Shown here one piece after another: positions 18,638 through 26,715 of a stretch of 64,000 nt of DNA. A program made the position numbers and the translations under genes. The notes under the pieces are model-generated. The model saw only the letters and a list, made by a program, of their open reading frames with translations. It was not told the DNA's origin and did no database searches. The stretch spans positions 2,914,001 to 2,978,000 of the forward strand of contig NZ_CP034464.1 of the NCBI RefSeq assembly GCF_003955735.1, read 5' to 3'. Every line of letters starts with the position of its first letter. Position 1 is the first letter of the stretch. The DNA is from Undibacterium parvum. Lineage in GTDB: Bacteria > Pseudomonadota > Gammaproteobacteria > Burkholderiales > Burkholderiaceae_D.

Positions 18638-21403
18638 ATGTCATTCCTGACCAAGATATTCGGCAGCCGTAATCAACGGCTCTTGAAACAATACCAAAAA
18701 ACGGTGCGTGATATCAACGCCCTGGAACCCACGCTGGAAGCCTTGTCGGATGAGCAGTTGCAAGCAAAGACAGGCGAATTTAAAGAGCGTATCGCCAAGG
18801 GAGAAACTCTAGACGCGATCTTACCTGAAGCGTTTGCGGTGTGTCGTGAGGCCAGTAAACGCGTCTTGAAAATGCGCCATTTTGACGTGCAATTGATAGG
18901 CGGTATGGTTTTGCATTTTGGCAAAATCGCGGAGATGGGCACAGGCGAAGGTAAAACCTTGATGGCCACCTTGCCGACTTACCTCAATGCCTTGTCTGGT
19001 AAAGGCGTGCACGTGGTCACCGTCAATGATTATCTGGCGCAGCGCGATGCCGAGTGGATGGGTACTTTGTACGGCTGGTTAGGGCTCACAACCGGTATCA
19101 ACCTCTCGCAGTTGGAGCACGACGCCAAGCAAGCTGCATATGCCGCCGATATTACTTACGGCACCAATAATGAATTCGGTTTCGATTATCTGCGCGATAA
19201 CATGGTGTATGAAGCCAAAGACAGAGTGCAACGCGCACTTAACTTCGCCGTGGTCGATGAAGTCGATTCCATTCTGATCGATGAGGCACGCACACCTTTG
19301 ATCATTTCTGGTCAGGCCGAGAGTCATACCGAGCTGTACTACAAAATTAATGAAGTACCGAAGATGCTGACGTTACAGATCGGTGAGGAAACTCCCGATG
19401 GTAAAGGTCATATCGAGGTGGCGGGCGACTACACCAAAGACGAAAAAGCACATCAAGTCTTGTTGACTGAAGATGGCCATGAGCATGCCGAGCGTCTGCT
19501 GACGCAAATGGGCTTGTTGCCAGAAGGCGCATCTTTGTATGATGCCGCAAATATCTCTTTGATCCATCATTTGTATGCAGCCTTGCGCGCGCATGCTCTG
19601 TATTTTAAAGATCAGCACTATGTGGTGCTGAACGATGAAATCGTGATCGTCGATGAATTTACTGGTCGTATGATGACAGGGCGTCGTTGGTCGGATGGTC
19701 TGCATCAGGCGGTGGAAGCGAAAGAAGGCGTAAAGATTCAGAACGAGAATCAAACTTTAGCCTCGATCACTTTCCAAAATTATTTCCGTATGTATGTGCG
19801 CTTGTCAGGCATGACAGGAACGGCTGATACCGAAGCCTACGAATTCCAGGAAATCTACGGTCTGGAAACTGTGGTGATCCCACCGAATCGTCCTTCGCAG
19901 CGTAAAGATAGACAAGATCAGGTGTATAAGACAGCGCAAGAAAAATACAATGCGATGTTGGTCGATATTAAAGATTGTTATGAGCGCGGTCAGCCAGTTT
20001 TGGTGGGAACCACCTCGATCGAAAACTCTGAGATGTTGTCGGAGATTTTGACTAAAGCCAAACTCCCGCATAACGTCCTTAATGCGAAACAGCATGCGCG
20101 CGAAGCGGAAATTATTGCGCAGGCGGGTCGTCCTAAGGGCATTACCATCGCTACCAATATGGCCGGTCGTGGTACCGATATTGTGCTCGGTGGTAACGTC
20201 GCCAAGCAGGTGCAATTGATAGAAGCCGATAGCAAATTGTCGGATGCCGACAAGCAAACTCAGTCGCAAAAATTGCGCGATGAGTGGAAATCTTTGCACG
20301 AGCATGTAGTCAGCGCTGGTGGTCTGCATATCATCGGTACTGAACGCCACGAATCACGTCGCGTTGATAATCAATTGCGTGGCCGTTCTAGTCGCCAAGG
20401 TGATCCTGGATCTTCTCGTTTTTATCTGTCGCTCGATGATGCCTTGTTGCGTATCTTCGCCGGTGACCGCGTGCGTGCCATCATGGATAGATTGAAAATG
20501 CCGGAAGGCGAGCCTATCGAAGCCGGTATTGTGAGTCGCTCGATTGAGTCGGCGCAACGCAAAGTGGAAGCGCGTAACTTCGATATTCGTAAGCAATTGC
20601 TGGAATACGATGACGTCGCCAATGATCAGCGTAAAGTCATCTACCAGCAACGTAACGAATTACTCGAAGCGCACGATATGTCTGAGATGATTACTTCTCT
20701 GCGTAGCGGTATGTTTGAAGAAGTAGTGCGTACTTACGTGCCTGAAGAATCAGTAGAAGAGCAATGGAATGTCGCCGCTTTGGAAGCCACGCTGGCGGCC
20801 GAATGGTCACTCGATCTGCCTATCGCAAAAATGCTTGCGGCTGAACCAAATCTGAGCGACGAAGATATTCTGGAACGGGTCCAGGCTGCCGCCAATGCTG
20901 CTTATGAGTCTAAGCTGACTATCGTCGGTAAGGATGCGTTCGCCGGCTTCGAGCGCAGCGTCATGTTGCAGAGTATCGATAGCCATTGGCGTGAACATCT
21001 GGCAGCTTTGGATCACTTGCGTCAGGGCATACATCTGCGCGGCTACGCCCAGAAAAATCCTAAGCAGGAATACAAACGCGAAGCTTTTGAATTATTTGCG
21101 CAGATGCTAGATTTGATCAAGAACGAAGTGGTCAAGACCGTGGTCACGGTGCGCATACAATCGCGTGAAGAAATCGAAGCAGCCGAGCAGCAAATGGCCG
21201 CAGCGCAAATCGAAAATGTGCATTATCAACATGCAGACTTCGATGCGAATGCGACACCGGAAGAAATGTTGGCACCGACTGCAAATCCTGAGCACAGTGC
21301 GAATCAGCCTCAAGTCGATCATGGCTTTAAAGTCGGACGCAACGATGCCTGTCCTTGCGGTAGCGGTAAAAAATACAAGCAATGCCATGGTAAATTGGCC
21401 TAG
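18638..21403 (+). CDS. secA: Preprotein translocase ATPase SecA
   Basis: Motor ATPase pushing preproteins through SecYEG. 921 residues. Walker A is GTGEGKT with Lys106; the DEAD-type motif is [14 protein letters not shown] near residues 207-220; the second nucleotide-binding region has [14 protein letters not shown]. The C-terminal zinc and SecB-binding motif has Cys905, Cys907, Cys916 and His917. ATG 18638 gives the standard N-terminus; the ribosome-binding site is poor, which fits regulated or coupled initiation. A terminator follows at 21427. Confidence 0.97.
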   Translation: MSFLTKIFGSRNQRLLKQYQKTVRDINALEPTLEALSDEQLQAKTGEFKERIAKGETLDAILPEAFAVCREASKRVLKMRHFDVQLIGGMVLHFGKIAEMGTGEGKTLMATLPTYLNALSGKGVHVVTVNDYLAQRDAEWMGTLYGWLGLTTGINLSQLEHDAKQAAYAADITYGTNNEFGFDYLRDNMVYEAKDRVQRALNFAVVDEVDSILIDEARTPLIISGQAESHTELYYKINEVPKMLTLQIGEETPDGKGHIEVAGDYTKDEKAHQVLLTEDGHEHAERLLTQMGLLPEGASLYDAANISLIHHLYAALRAHALYFKDQHYVVLNDEIVIVDEFTGRMMTGRRWSDGLHQAVEAKEGVKIQNENQTLASITFQNYFRMYVRLSGMTGTADTEAYEFQEIYGLETVVIPPNRPSQRKDRQDQVYKTAQEKYNAMLVDIKDCYERGQPVLVGTTSIENSEMLSEILTKAKLPHNVLNAKQHAREAEIIAQAGRPKGITIATNMAGRGTDIVLGGNVAKQVQLIEADSKLSDADKQTQSQKLRDEWKSLHEHVVSAGGLHIIGTERHESRRVDNQLRGRSSRQGDPGSSRFYLSLDDALLRIFAGDRVRAIMDRLKMPEGEPIEAGIVSRSIESAQRKVEARNFDIRKQLLEYDDVANDQRKVIYQQRNELLEAHDMSEMITSLRSGMFEEVVRTYVPEESVEEQWNVAALEATLAAEWSLDLPIAKMLAAEPNLSDEDILERVQAAANAAYESKLTIVGKDAFAGFERSVMLQSIDSHWREHLAALDHLRQGIHLRGYAQKNPKQEYKREAFELFAQMLDLIKNEVVKTVVTVRIQSREEIEAAEQQMAAAQIENVHYQHADFDANATPEEMLAPTANPEHSANQPQVDHGFKVGRNDACPCGSGKKYKQCHGKLA

Positions 21404-21426
21404 GAATAGTTTGTAAATTAATACAG

Positions 21427-21456
21427 AAAGGGGCGGAATTTTCTGCCCCTTTTTTA
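21427..21456 (+). terminator. Terminator after secA
   Basis: GGGGCGGAA pairs with TTCTGCCCC (one G-T pair), flanked by AAA on the left and a run of seven T on the right, 24 bases after the secA stop. Confidence 0.85.
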
Positions 21457-21682
21457 TTCCCTGACTCTAATTTTTGTTGTTAAATAGGCAGAAAAAAAGC
21501 GTCGAATGTGGGCGGTGTTGAGTCGATTTCGTATTTTTGATATTGAAAAATAAAGCTTCTTTGCTATATCCGCGTGATTATTTAACTACCTCGCCGTGAA
21601 TAAGTGCAAAGAAAAAATGTGTGTGCTATTTTGTACAAACGTCCGACGTTTTTTTACTAATGACTATGAGTCGAGGATCACT

Positions 21683-22474
21683 ATGCGCGTTGCACTCTAT
21701 GTGATTTCTATGGCAATTGCTCTTGCTTCCAGTGTTGTTGCCGCAGCCGATGGTCCTGATTGTTCTCGTACATTTACCTTGGCTTTGCATGAGCATGGCT
21801 TATTGTGTTCTAGCCAGACAGGCGCAGGCATAGACAAAGATTTTTCTGATGAGTTGATGCGTCGTAGCGGTTGCAAGCTCAGTGTCAGTGTCTTGCCTAG
21901 AGCTCGAATTTGGCAGTTAATCGAATCTGGTGCCCTCGATTTTAGTTTGTCTGGCATCAGCAATGCTGAGCGCGAACGTTATGCCGGATTTGCCTGGTAT
22001 TTTTCAAATAAATATTATCTGTTGTTAAGGGATGGTCTGAAGTTGAAGACTCTAACCGAATTTAAAAAAAATCCGGATTTGAAACTAGGCGCGATCCGCT
22101 CTTTTTGGTACAGCAATAATGCCAACCTGCTCATCGATCAGTTGCGCCCAGAAAATCGCGTAGTCTACGCGACCGGCTTCGACCCTCTCTTTAAAATATT
22201 TCAGAGCGGGCAAATCCAGGCAATGATCATCGAGCCCTTCGATTATCCGCAGATAGAAAATACAGCGCTACGTGAACAGAGTGTGATCATTGATACTGAA
22301 GATGCGGCGGTTCCGCATGGGCTGATTATGTCGAAAAAATCGCTTTCAGCGCTGGAGCAAGAAAAATGGCGAGCCCTGGTGCAAAGCATGCGCAGGGATG
22401 GCAGTGTCGCCAAGATTTTCAGAAAATACATGAAGCCTGAATTGGCCGATGCGATCACCACTTTTAAGGATTAA
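21683..22474 (+). CDS. Periplasmic solute-binding protein, family 3-like
   Basis: About 263 residues. A signal peptide (about 1-22, ending SSVVAAA) precedes a family 3-type binding fold: IDKDFSDELMRRSGCKLSVSVLPRARIWQLIESGALDFSLSGIS has the usual layout of the first lobe. The ligand is unknown. ATG 21683 is chosen because GAGGA lies six bases upstream and it places the signal peptide at the N-terminus; the frame extends 29 codons upstream without a better start. The next gene, a membrane diguanylate cyclase, starts one base after its stop, so the protein may feed it a periplasmic signal. No transporter genes are adjacent. Confidence 0.8.
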   Translation: MRVALYVISMAIALASSVVAAADGPDCSRTFTLALHEHGLLCSSQTGAGIDKDFSDELMRRSGCKLSVSVLPRARIWQLIESGALDFSLSGISNAERERYAGFAWYFSNKYYLLLRDGLKLKTLTEFKKNPDLKLGAIRSFWYSNNANLLIDQLRPENRVVYATGFDPLFKIFQSGQIQAMIIEPFDYPQIENTALREQSVIIDTEDAAVPHGLIMSKKSLSALEQEKWRALVQSMRRDGSVAKIFRKYMKPELADAITTFKD

Positions 22475-22475
22475 C

Positions 22476-24044
22476 GTGAATTGGTTGTTGCGACAGCGTC
22501 TGGTTATCATCGTTTTAACATGCGCTTTGAGTGTGACGGCACTGCTATGGCAGCATGAAAAAGCCAATGCAAATCACGAGCTAAGGGCGGCACTCGATTT
22601 TCATGTGCGAGATTTCAGTGCGCGCATCGAACAGCGCCTGGTGAGCTACGAACAGCTAATGCATGGCGTGCAGAGTCTATTTGCGACATCCATCGCTGTG
22701 CCGCAGAATGATTTTTCTGAATATGTGAAAAATTTGCAGTTAGGCGCGAATTTTTCCAGCATGGAGGCGCTGGGCGTGGTGTGGCAGGTCACGGCGCAAC
22801 AGGAGAATAGTTTTATACAAACTGCGCAGCTTGAAGTGGCTAAGGATTTCCATATTCACCCTGAAGGACTGCGGCCCAGTTATGCGCTGGTGCAGCGTAT
22901 CGAACCTGGCACAGAGGAGAGTGCGCGTATGTTAGGACTTGATATGTCGCTTGATTCGACCTTGCAGGCTGCGATGGAACGCGCCAGAGATAGCGGAGTG
23001 ATGGCGGTCTCGGGCAAACTTGAATCGGCGATGTCTGGTCATGCCAACCCACAAAGCTGCTTTATGATGTATTTACCAGTTTATAAAAAAGACCGCCCAC
23101 TGGAAACGATCGCTCAACGCAGGGCCAATCTTGATGGCTGGGTGTTTGCAGAATATAAAGTCAATGCGGTACTCGCTACTTTGTATGGCGAAACCCCGCC
23201 CCTGATTCATCTGCAAATTTATGATGGTGTTGATGTTCGCGCCGATAACTTGATGTACGACTCTGCACCGTCCCAAGCGATGCATCCAACACCATTGCAG
23301 TTGACTGAATATATCGTCAGTGGCGGTCATACCTGGGCCGTTGTGATGCATCCTCTGCCAGGATTTGCTAGCCACTTGGGACGCGATCAGTCGACCCTGA
23401 TCGCCTTCGGCGGTAGCGTATTGAGCATATTGCTGGCATTGATGACATGGCAATTGGTTTCTGGACGCGAGCGTGCGCTGACGCTGGCGCGCGCTATGAC
23501 ACGTGACCTGCGGGAGAGTGAAGCGAGGTTTCGCTATCTAGCGCAATACGATGAGTTGTCCGGTCTACCGAATCGCGCCATGTTTCGAGATCGCCTGCAG
23601 CAAGCCATCGCGCAGGCCAAGCGCGATAAAGCGCGTCTGGCTTTGATGTATCTCGATTTGGATAAATTTAAACCGATCAATGATCAACTGGGTCATCACG
23701 TTGGCGACATTTTGTTGCGAGCCGCGGCCGAAAGAATGCAGCTTTGTGTGCGAGAGTCCGATACGGTGGCGCGCATCGGCGGTGATGAGTTTGTGATCCT
23801 GCTGCCGCTGATAGAGACCGATTACGATGCGCTGCGGGTTGCTGAGAAAATCCGGTGTGCGCTGGCTGAATCCTTTGCGGTGGCGGGCGGGCATGTCCTT
23901 ACGCTCAGTGTCAGCATAGGCATTGCGATTTATCCTGAGCATGGCGAGAGTGATGTCACTTTGGCCAAAAATGCCGATATTGCGATGTATAAAGCCAAGG
24001 AAAAGGGCCGGAATCAGGTATGCATGTATGATGCCTTGCTATGA
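22476..24044 (+). CDS. CHASE-domain diguanylate cyclase (GGDEF)
   Basis: Membrane enzyme predicted to make cyclic di-GMP in response to a periplasmic signal. About 522 residues: one membrane helix at about 8-25, a periplasmic CHASE domain (about 45-270), a second helix at about 310-330, then a GGDEF domain (about 355-520). The active site GGDEF is at residues 435-439 and the inhibitory I-site RESD at 426-429 (RxxD five residues before), so product inhibition is expected. There is no EAL domain. GTG 22476 has AAGGA five bases upstream; an in-frame ATG at 22449 inside the previous gene is less likely. Confidence 0.9.
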   Translation: MNWLLRQRLVIIVLTCALSVTALLWQHEKANANHELRAALDFHVRDFSARIEQRLVSYEQLMHGVQSLFATSIAVPQNDFSEYVKNLQLGANFSSMEALGVVWQVTAQQENSFIQTAQLEVAKDFHIHPEGLRPSYALVQRIEPGTEESARMLGLDMSLDSTLQAAMERARDSGVMAVSGKLESAMSGHANPQSCFMMYLPVYKKDRPLETIAQRRANLDGWVFAEYKVNAVLATLYGETPPLIHLQIYDGVDVRADNLMYDSAPSQAMHPTPLQLTEYIVSGGHTWAVVMHPLPGFASHLGRDQSTLIAFGGSVLSILLALMTWQLVSGRERALTLARAMTRDLRESEARFRYLAQYDELSGLPNRAMFRDRLQQAIAQAKRDKARLALMYLDLDKFKPINDQLGHHVGDILLRAAAERMQLCVRESDTVARIGGDEFVILLPLIETDYDALRVAEKIRCALAESFAVAGGHVLTLSVSIGIAIYPEHGESDVTLAKNADIAMYKAKEKGRNQVCMYDALL

Positions 24045-24108
24045 ATTCGTGATTAGCTAGTGATGAATTTGTCGTTTGCAAGTTGCCATTATTTTTCAGA
24101 TTTAAAGC

Positions 24109-24188
24109 ATACTCCCCAGAAAATTTATATAAATGGGCTCTTTGCGCATACAGTATGTGCGCAAATAAATAATACTCATGGGGAGTAT
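24109..24188. repeat. 80-bp dispersed repeat, copy A
   Basis: Begins ATACTCCCC (24109-24117) and ends GGGGAGTAT (24180-24188), a perfect 9-bp terminal inverted repeat. The centre carries TTTGCGCA...TGCGCAAA and the right end forms AATACTC/GAGTATT. Copies B (40955) and C (60172) have the same ends, size and GCGCA/TGCGC-rich centre. It lies between the diguanylate cyclase gene and the 3' end of marR. Looks like a MITE or REP-type element. Confidence 0.7.
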
Positions 24189-24202
24189 TATTTTAAGTTC
24201 AG

Positions 24203-24634
24203 TTAGGGGTGCTGCTGCAGCTTGCCCTTTAGCTTGAGTAATTCCTGTTCCAATGCCAGAAAATCGGCTTCACGGTAGTCGCTGAAGCACTCACTGCCTT
24301 GCGCTACCACTTGCGGGAAAATATCTGCAAAGCTTTGTTCGCCGAGGGGCGTGAGTTGTATTAATTGCTGACGACGGTCCTCGCTACTCGCGCTACGTTG
24401 CAAAAAACCTTTTTGCTCCAGACGCTTGAGCACCCCGGTTAAGGTGCCTTTGGTGATCAGGGTTTTCTCGCCTAACTCTTTGCAGCTCATGCCCTGAGTG
24501 TTGCCTAGCGTAGCAATAATATCGAATTGCGACTCGGTAAAACCATGCGCACGCACGCGTACCGAGGAGGTTTTTTCAAACAATTGCATACATTCGGCGA
24601 GTAGACGTATGCTGCGTAGATAGCGTTTATTCAT
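24203..24634 (-). CDS. MarR-family transcriptional regulator
   Basis: Winged-helix DNA-binding protein of about 143 residues, normal for the family. The recognition region reads MSCKELGEKTLITKGTLTGVLKRLEQKGFLQRSASSEDRRQQLIQLTPLG, the standard MarR helix-turn-helix and wing (DxRxxxxxLT). ATG 24634 is preferred over TTG 24640. It follows the two YceI genes and the cytochrome b561 gene on the same strand and may be their regulator; the ligand is unknown. A 12-bp tandem repeat lies in its upstream region. Confidence 0.88.
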   Translation of the reverse strand: MNKRYLRSIRLLAECMQLFEKTSSVRVRAHGFTESQFDIIATLGNTQGMSCKELGEKTLITKGTLTGVLKRLEQKGFLQRSASSEDRRQQLIQLTPLGEQSFADIFPQVVAQGSECFSDYREADFLALEQELLKLKGKLQQHP

Positions 24635-24737
24635 GCTCAAACGTGGTGATTGGTATGTCTTGCGCTACTTGGGCGTGGGCCCAAGTAGCGATTAATCTGA
24701 ATACTATTGTTGAGACGGTATTGAGGCTGACATTGAG

Positions 24738-24785
24738 TCTGATATTAGGTCTGATATTAGGTCTGATATTAGGTCTGATATTAGG
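24738..24785. repeat. Tandem repeat, four perfect 12-bp units
   Basis: TCTGATATTAGG repeated four times without error, flanked by decayed units on both sides (about 24725-24737 and 24786-24799). It lies between yceI and marR, both on the minus strand. In one frame it encodes a leucine/isoleucine/glycine repeat, but no credible gene is present. It could be a repeated regulator-binding site or a replication-slippage array. Confidence 0.9.
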
Positions 24786-24801
24786 TCAGATACTGAACCT
24801 A

Positions 24802-25371
24802 TTAGTTCGCCTTAATTGCTTCTACTTGTATCGATAATTTAACATCAGGTGAGAAACCGTAGGCGATGCCATAGTCGAGACCGAAGTCACTGCGTTTGAA
24901 TTCTGCCGTGGCGTCTGCGCCGCAAGCTTCTTTCTTATGCATAGGATGCATGATGCACTTGAATTTATTGATGGTCAGCGTCAGTGGTTTTGTGACGCCC
25001 ATCAAAGTAAATTCGCCCTGCACCGCCACTGGGGTGTCGCCGTTAAATTGTATAGACGTGCCTTTGTAGACCGCAGTCGGGAATTTTTCAGCATTGAAAA
25101 TATCTTTGGATTTTGCATGCTTATCCATGTCCGCCATTCCAAAATTAATCGAATTGATGTCGATAGTGATGTCAACCGTACCGGTTTTTGCGGCGCGATC
25201 GAGGGTGATTTTTCCACTGCTCTTATTGAATTTTCCGCGCCAGAAAGAGATGCCCATGTGATCGGCTTCGAAACTAGGATAGGTATGGCTAGGATCGATG
25301 GAGTAGGTCTGCGCAAAGGCAGGAGCGGCGGCGAGGACTAAGGCTGCGGCGAAAAATTGGTTTAGTTTCAT
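24802..25371 (-). CDS. YceI-family periplasmic protein (first copy)
   Basis: 189 residues. A clear signal peptide (about 1-20, ending APAFAQ) precedes a YceI lipocalin-like domain starting [18 protein letters not shown], with [17 protein letters not shown] at the end. YceI proteins bind polyisoprenoids such as quinones in a beta-barrel pocket. An insert with [13 protein letters not shown] contains two cysteines and two histidines, possibly a disulfide or metal site. Part of the b561-YceI-YceI set; in E. coli yceJ (b561) and yceI are also paired. Confidence 0.88.
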   Translation of the reverse strand: MKLNQFFAAALVLAAAPAFAQTYSIDPSHTYPSFEADHMGISFWRGKFNKSSGKITLDRAAKTGTVDITIDINSINFGMADMDKHAKSKDIFNAEKFPTAVYKGTSIQFNGDTPVAVQGEFTLMGVTKPLTLTINKFKCIMHPMHKKEACGADATAEFKRSDFGLDYGIAYGFSPDVKLSIQVEAIKAN

Positions 25372-25465
25372 GTTAAATATCCTTGGAGTAGCTGGTAAGA
25401 AATCGAGGGGAATAATCAGTGCTGCGTTGTTAATGCGTGCTTGTTACTGCATGCTTGTTGCATGC

Positions 25466-26041
25466 TTACTGCGTTGTTACTACGTGAAATTTAATCAGTA
25501 CTTCATCTGCCACCATAGAGGTGTCTTTCCATTCGCCTTCACCGATATTGAAGGCCAGACGTTTGATAGGCAAACTGCCGTCGAACACTTGAGTCGCACC
25601 GACATTCTTCACGCTCAAAGAGAAGCGGGTCGGTAGAGTTTTTCCTTTGATACTGAGATTGCCGACGACCTCTAGTTGGCCATTGGCGCCGGCTTTCATG
25701 CTGGTCGAGACGAAACTGGCTTTAGGGAATTGGGCGGCGTTAAACCATTCTTTTTTCAGCACTTCGGCATTGTATTGCGGGTCGCCTAAATCAAAGCTAT
25801 GGAGATCGATCTCGACGCTTGCTTTTGAGCTTTCTGGTTTTGCGGCGTTGTAATCGATGTTGGCGTTAAATTTTTTAAATTTAGCATCCACCGCCACATT
25901 CATTTGTTTGAACACTATGCCTACACTACTTTTGGTCTCGTCGATTTTGGCAATCGCCGCCAACGCAGGAATGGCGAATGCCAGGCCGATAGCGGCAATG
26001 CCTAACTGGCTGCGTTTAGAAATAGAGGAAAATGTGAGCAT
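25466..26041 (-). CDS. YceI-family periplasmic protein (second copy)
   Basis: 191 residues with a signal peptide (about 1-29, ending IPALAAIA) and a YceI domain beginning AKIDETKSSVGIVFKQMNV. It diverges strongly from the neighbouring 24802-25371 YceI protein and lacks its cysteine insert, so the pair is an old duplication or two independent members. Starts 52 bases after the cytochrome b561 gene and precedes the first YceI gene by about 94 bases; probably one transcript. Confidence 0.85.
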   Translation of the reverse strand: MLTFSSISKRSQLGIAAIGLAFAIPALAAIAKIDETKSSVGIVFKQMNVAVDAKFKKFNANIDYNAAKPESSKASVEIDLHSFDLGDPQYNAEVLKKEWFNAAQFPKASFVSTSMKAGANGQLEVVGNLSIKGKTLPTRFSLSVKNVGATQVFDGSLPIKRLAFNIGEGEWKDTSMVADEVLIKFHVVTTQ

Positions 26042-26093
26042 GAGTTGTCCTGGTTTTATGGGGAGAATTCTGAAAATAGAGAAACTTGCGACT

Positions 26094-26621
26094 TTATTGC
26101 AGCGGCAAGATGCGTCGAAAAATAGCGTCTTTATCGATGAAGTGGTGTTTTAAAGCAGCAGCGAAATGTAAGCCGACCACCACCAGCATCACGCTGGTGA
26201 GTGCCTCATGCACTTCTTTGAGCAGGGGTTTGAGCTCTGGGTTGGGACCTATCAAAGCGGGTAATTCAAATAGGCCGAGATACACCACAGGAAAACCGGC
26301 GGCATAGGTGTACAAATAGCCAGACAGTGGCACCGCGAACATCAGCGCATATAAAAAACCGTGAGTGGCAGCAGCCAATTGCCGCTCCCATTTTTTCATG
26401 CTGTTTGGATAGTCCGGTGCGCCAGTCAACAGACGGGTAATGAGACGTAGTGCAACCAAGCCCAAGACGGTCACCCCCAGCCATTTATGCCAGGAATAAT
26501 ATTGCAATTTGCTCGGACTGATTTTCATGTCGGTCATGACACTTCCAAGCGCAAAGGCGGCCACGATCAGGAGGGCGACTAGCCAGTGTAGTAACATCGT
26601 CAAACGACTATAACTTTGCAT
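26094..26621 (-). CDS. Cytochrome b561-family membrane protein
   Basis: About 175 residues with four hydrophobic helices and histidines expected to bind two b-type hemes (LLHWLVALL, YYSWHKWLGV, ATHGFLYALM, LHFAAALKHHF). The family moves electrons between quinol and partners in the periplasm. ATG 26621 is preferred over 26642 because GGAGC lies five bases upstream. First gene of a minus-strand set with two YceI genes and marR, matching the E. coli yceJ-yceI pairing. Confidence 0.88.
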   Translation of the reverse strand: MQSYSRLTMLLHWLVALLIVAAFALGSVMTDMKISPSKLQYYSWHKWLGVTVLGLVALRLITRLLTGAPDYPNSMKKWERQLAAATHGFLYALMFAVPLSGYLYTYAAGFPVVYLGLFELPALIGPNPELKPLLKEVHEALTSVMLVVVGLHFAAALKHHFIDKDAIFRRILPLQ

Positions 26622-26643
26622 AAAAGCTCCTAGTAAAAGCATA

Positions 26644-26665
26644 ATTAGTTCGAGGTAGGACTAAT
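26644..26665. promoter_or_regulatory. Inverted repeat upstream of cytochrome b561 gene
   Basis: ATTAGT and ACTAAT arms around a 10-base centre (ATTAGTTC...GGACTAAT, 7 of 8 positions symmetric) lie 23-44 bases before the b561 start. MarR proteins commonly bind palindromes of this size, so this may be the operator of the marR-linked operon; that link is inference. Confidence 0.45.
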
Positions 26666-26671
26666 AATAAC

Positions 26672-26705
26672 AAAAAAAGTTCCCTCGTGTTGGAACTTGG
26701 TTTTT
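26672..26705 (-). terminator. Terminator-like hairpin beside the TonB-dependent receptor gene
   Basis: AAGTTCC (26677-26683) pairs with GGAACTT (26692-26698). The left flank is a run of A that reads as seven T on the minus strand. It lies just past the 3' end of the TonB-dependent receptor gene on the b561 promoter side, and read on the minus strand it ends in T before reaching that gene. It most simply stops transcription arriving from the b561 promoter region side or marks a leader; its exact role is uncertain. Confidence 0.4.
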
Positions 26706-26715
26706 GGGGATGCGA

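Noticed and set aside
24738..24785. CRISPR array
   Set aside because: Units are 12 bp with no spacers and no cas genes nearby.
24643..24837. Plus-strand reading frame over the 12-bp tandem repeat, encoding repeated Leu-Ile-Leu-Gly
   Set aside because: It exists only because the repeat unit is a multiple of three; no ribosome-binding site, no family, and it ends inside yceI on the other strand.
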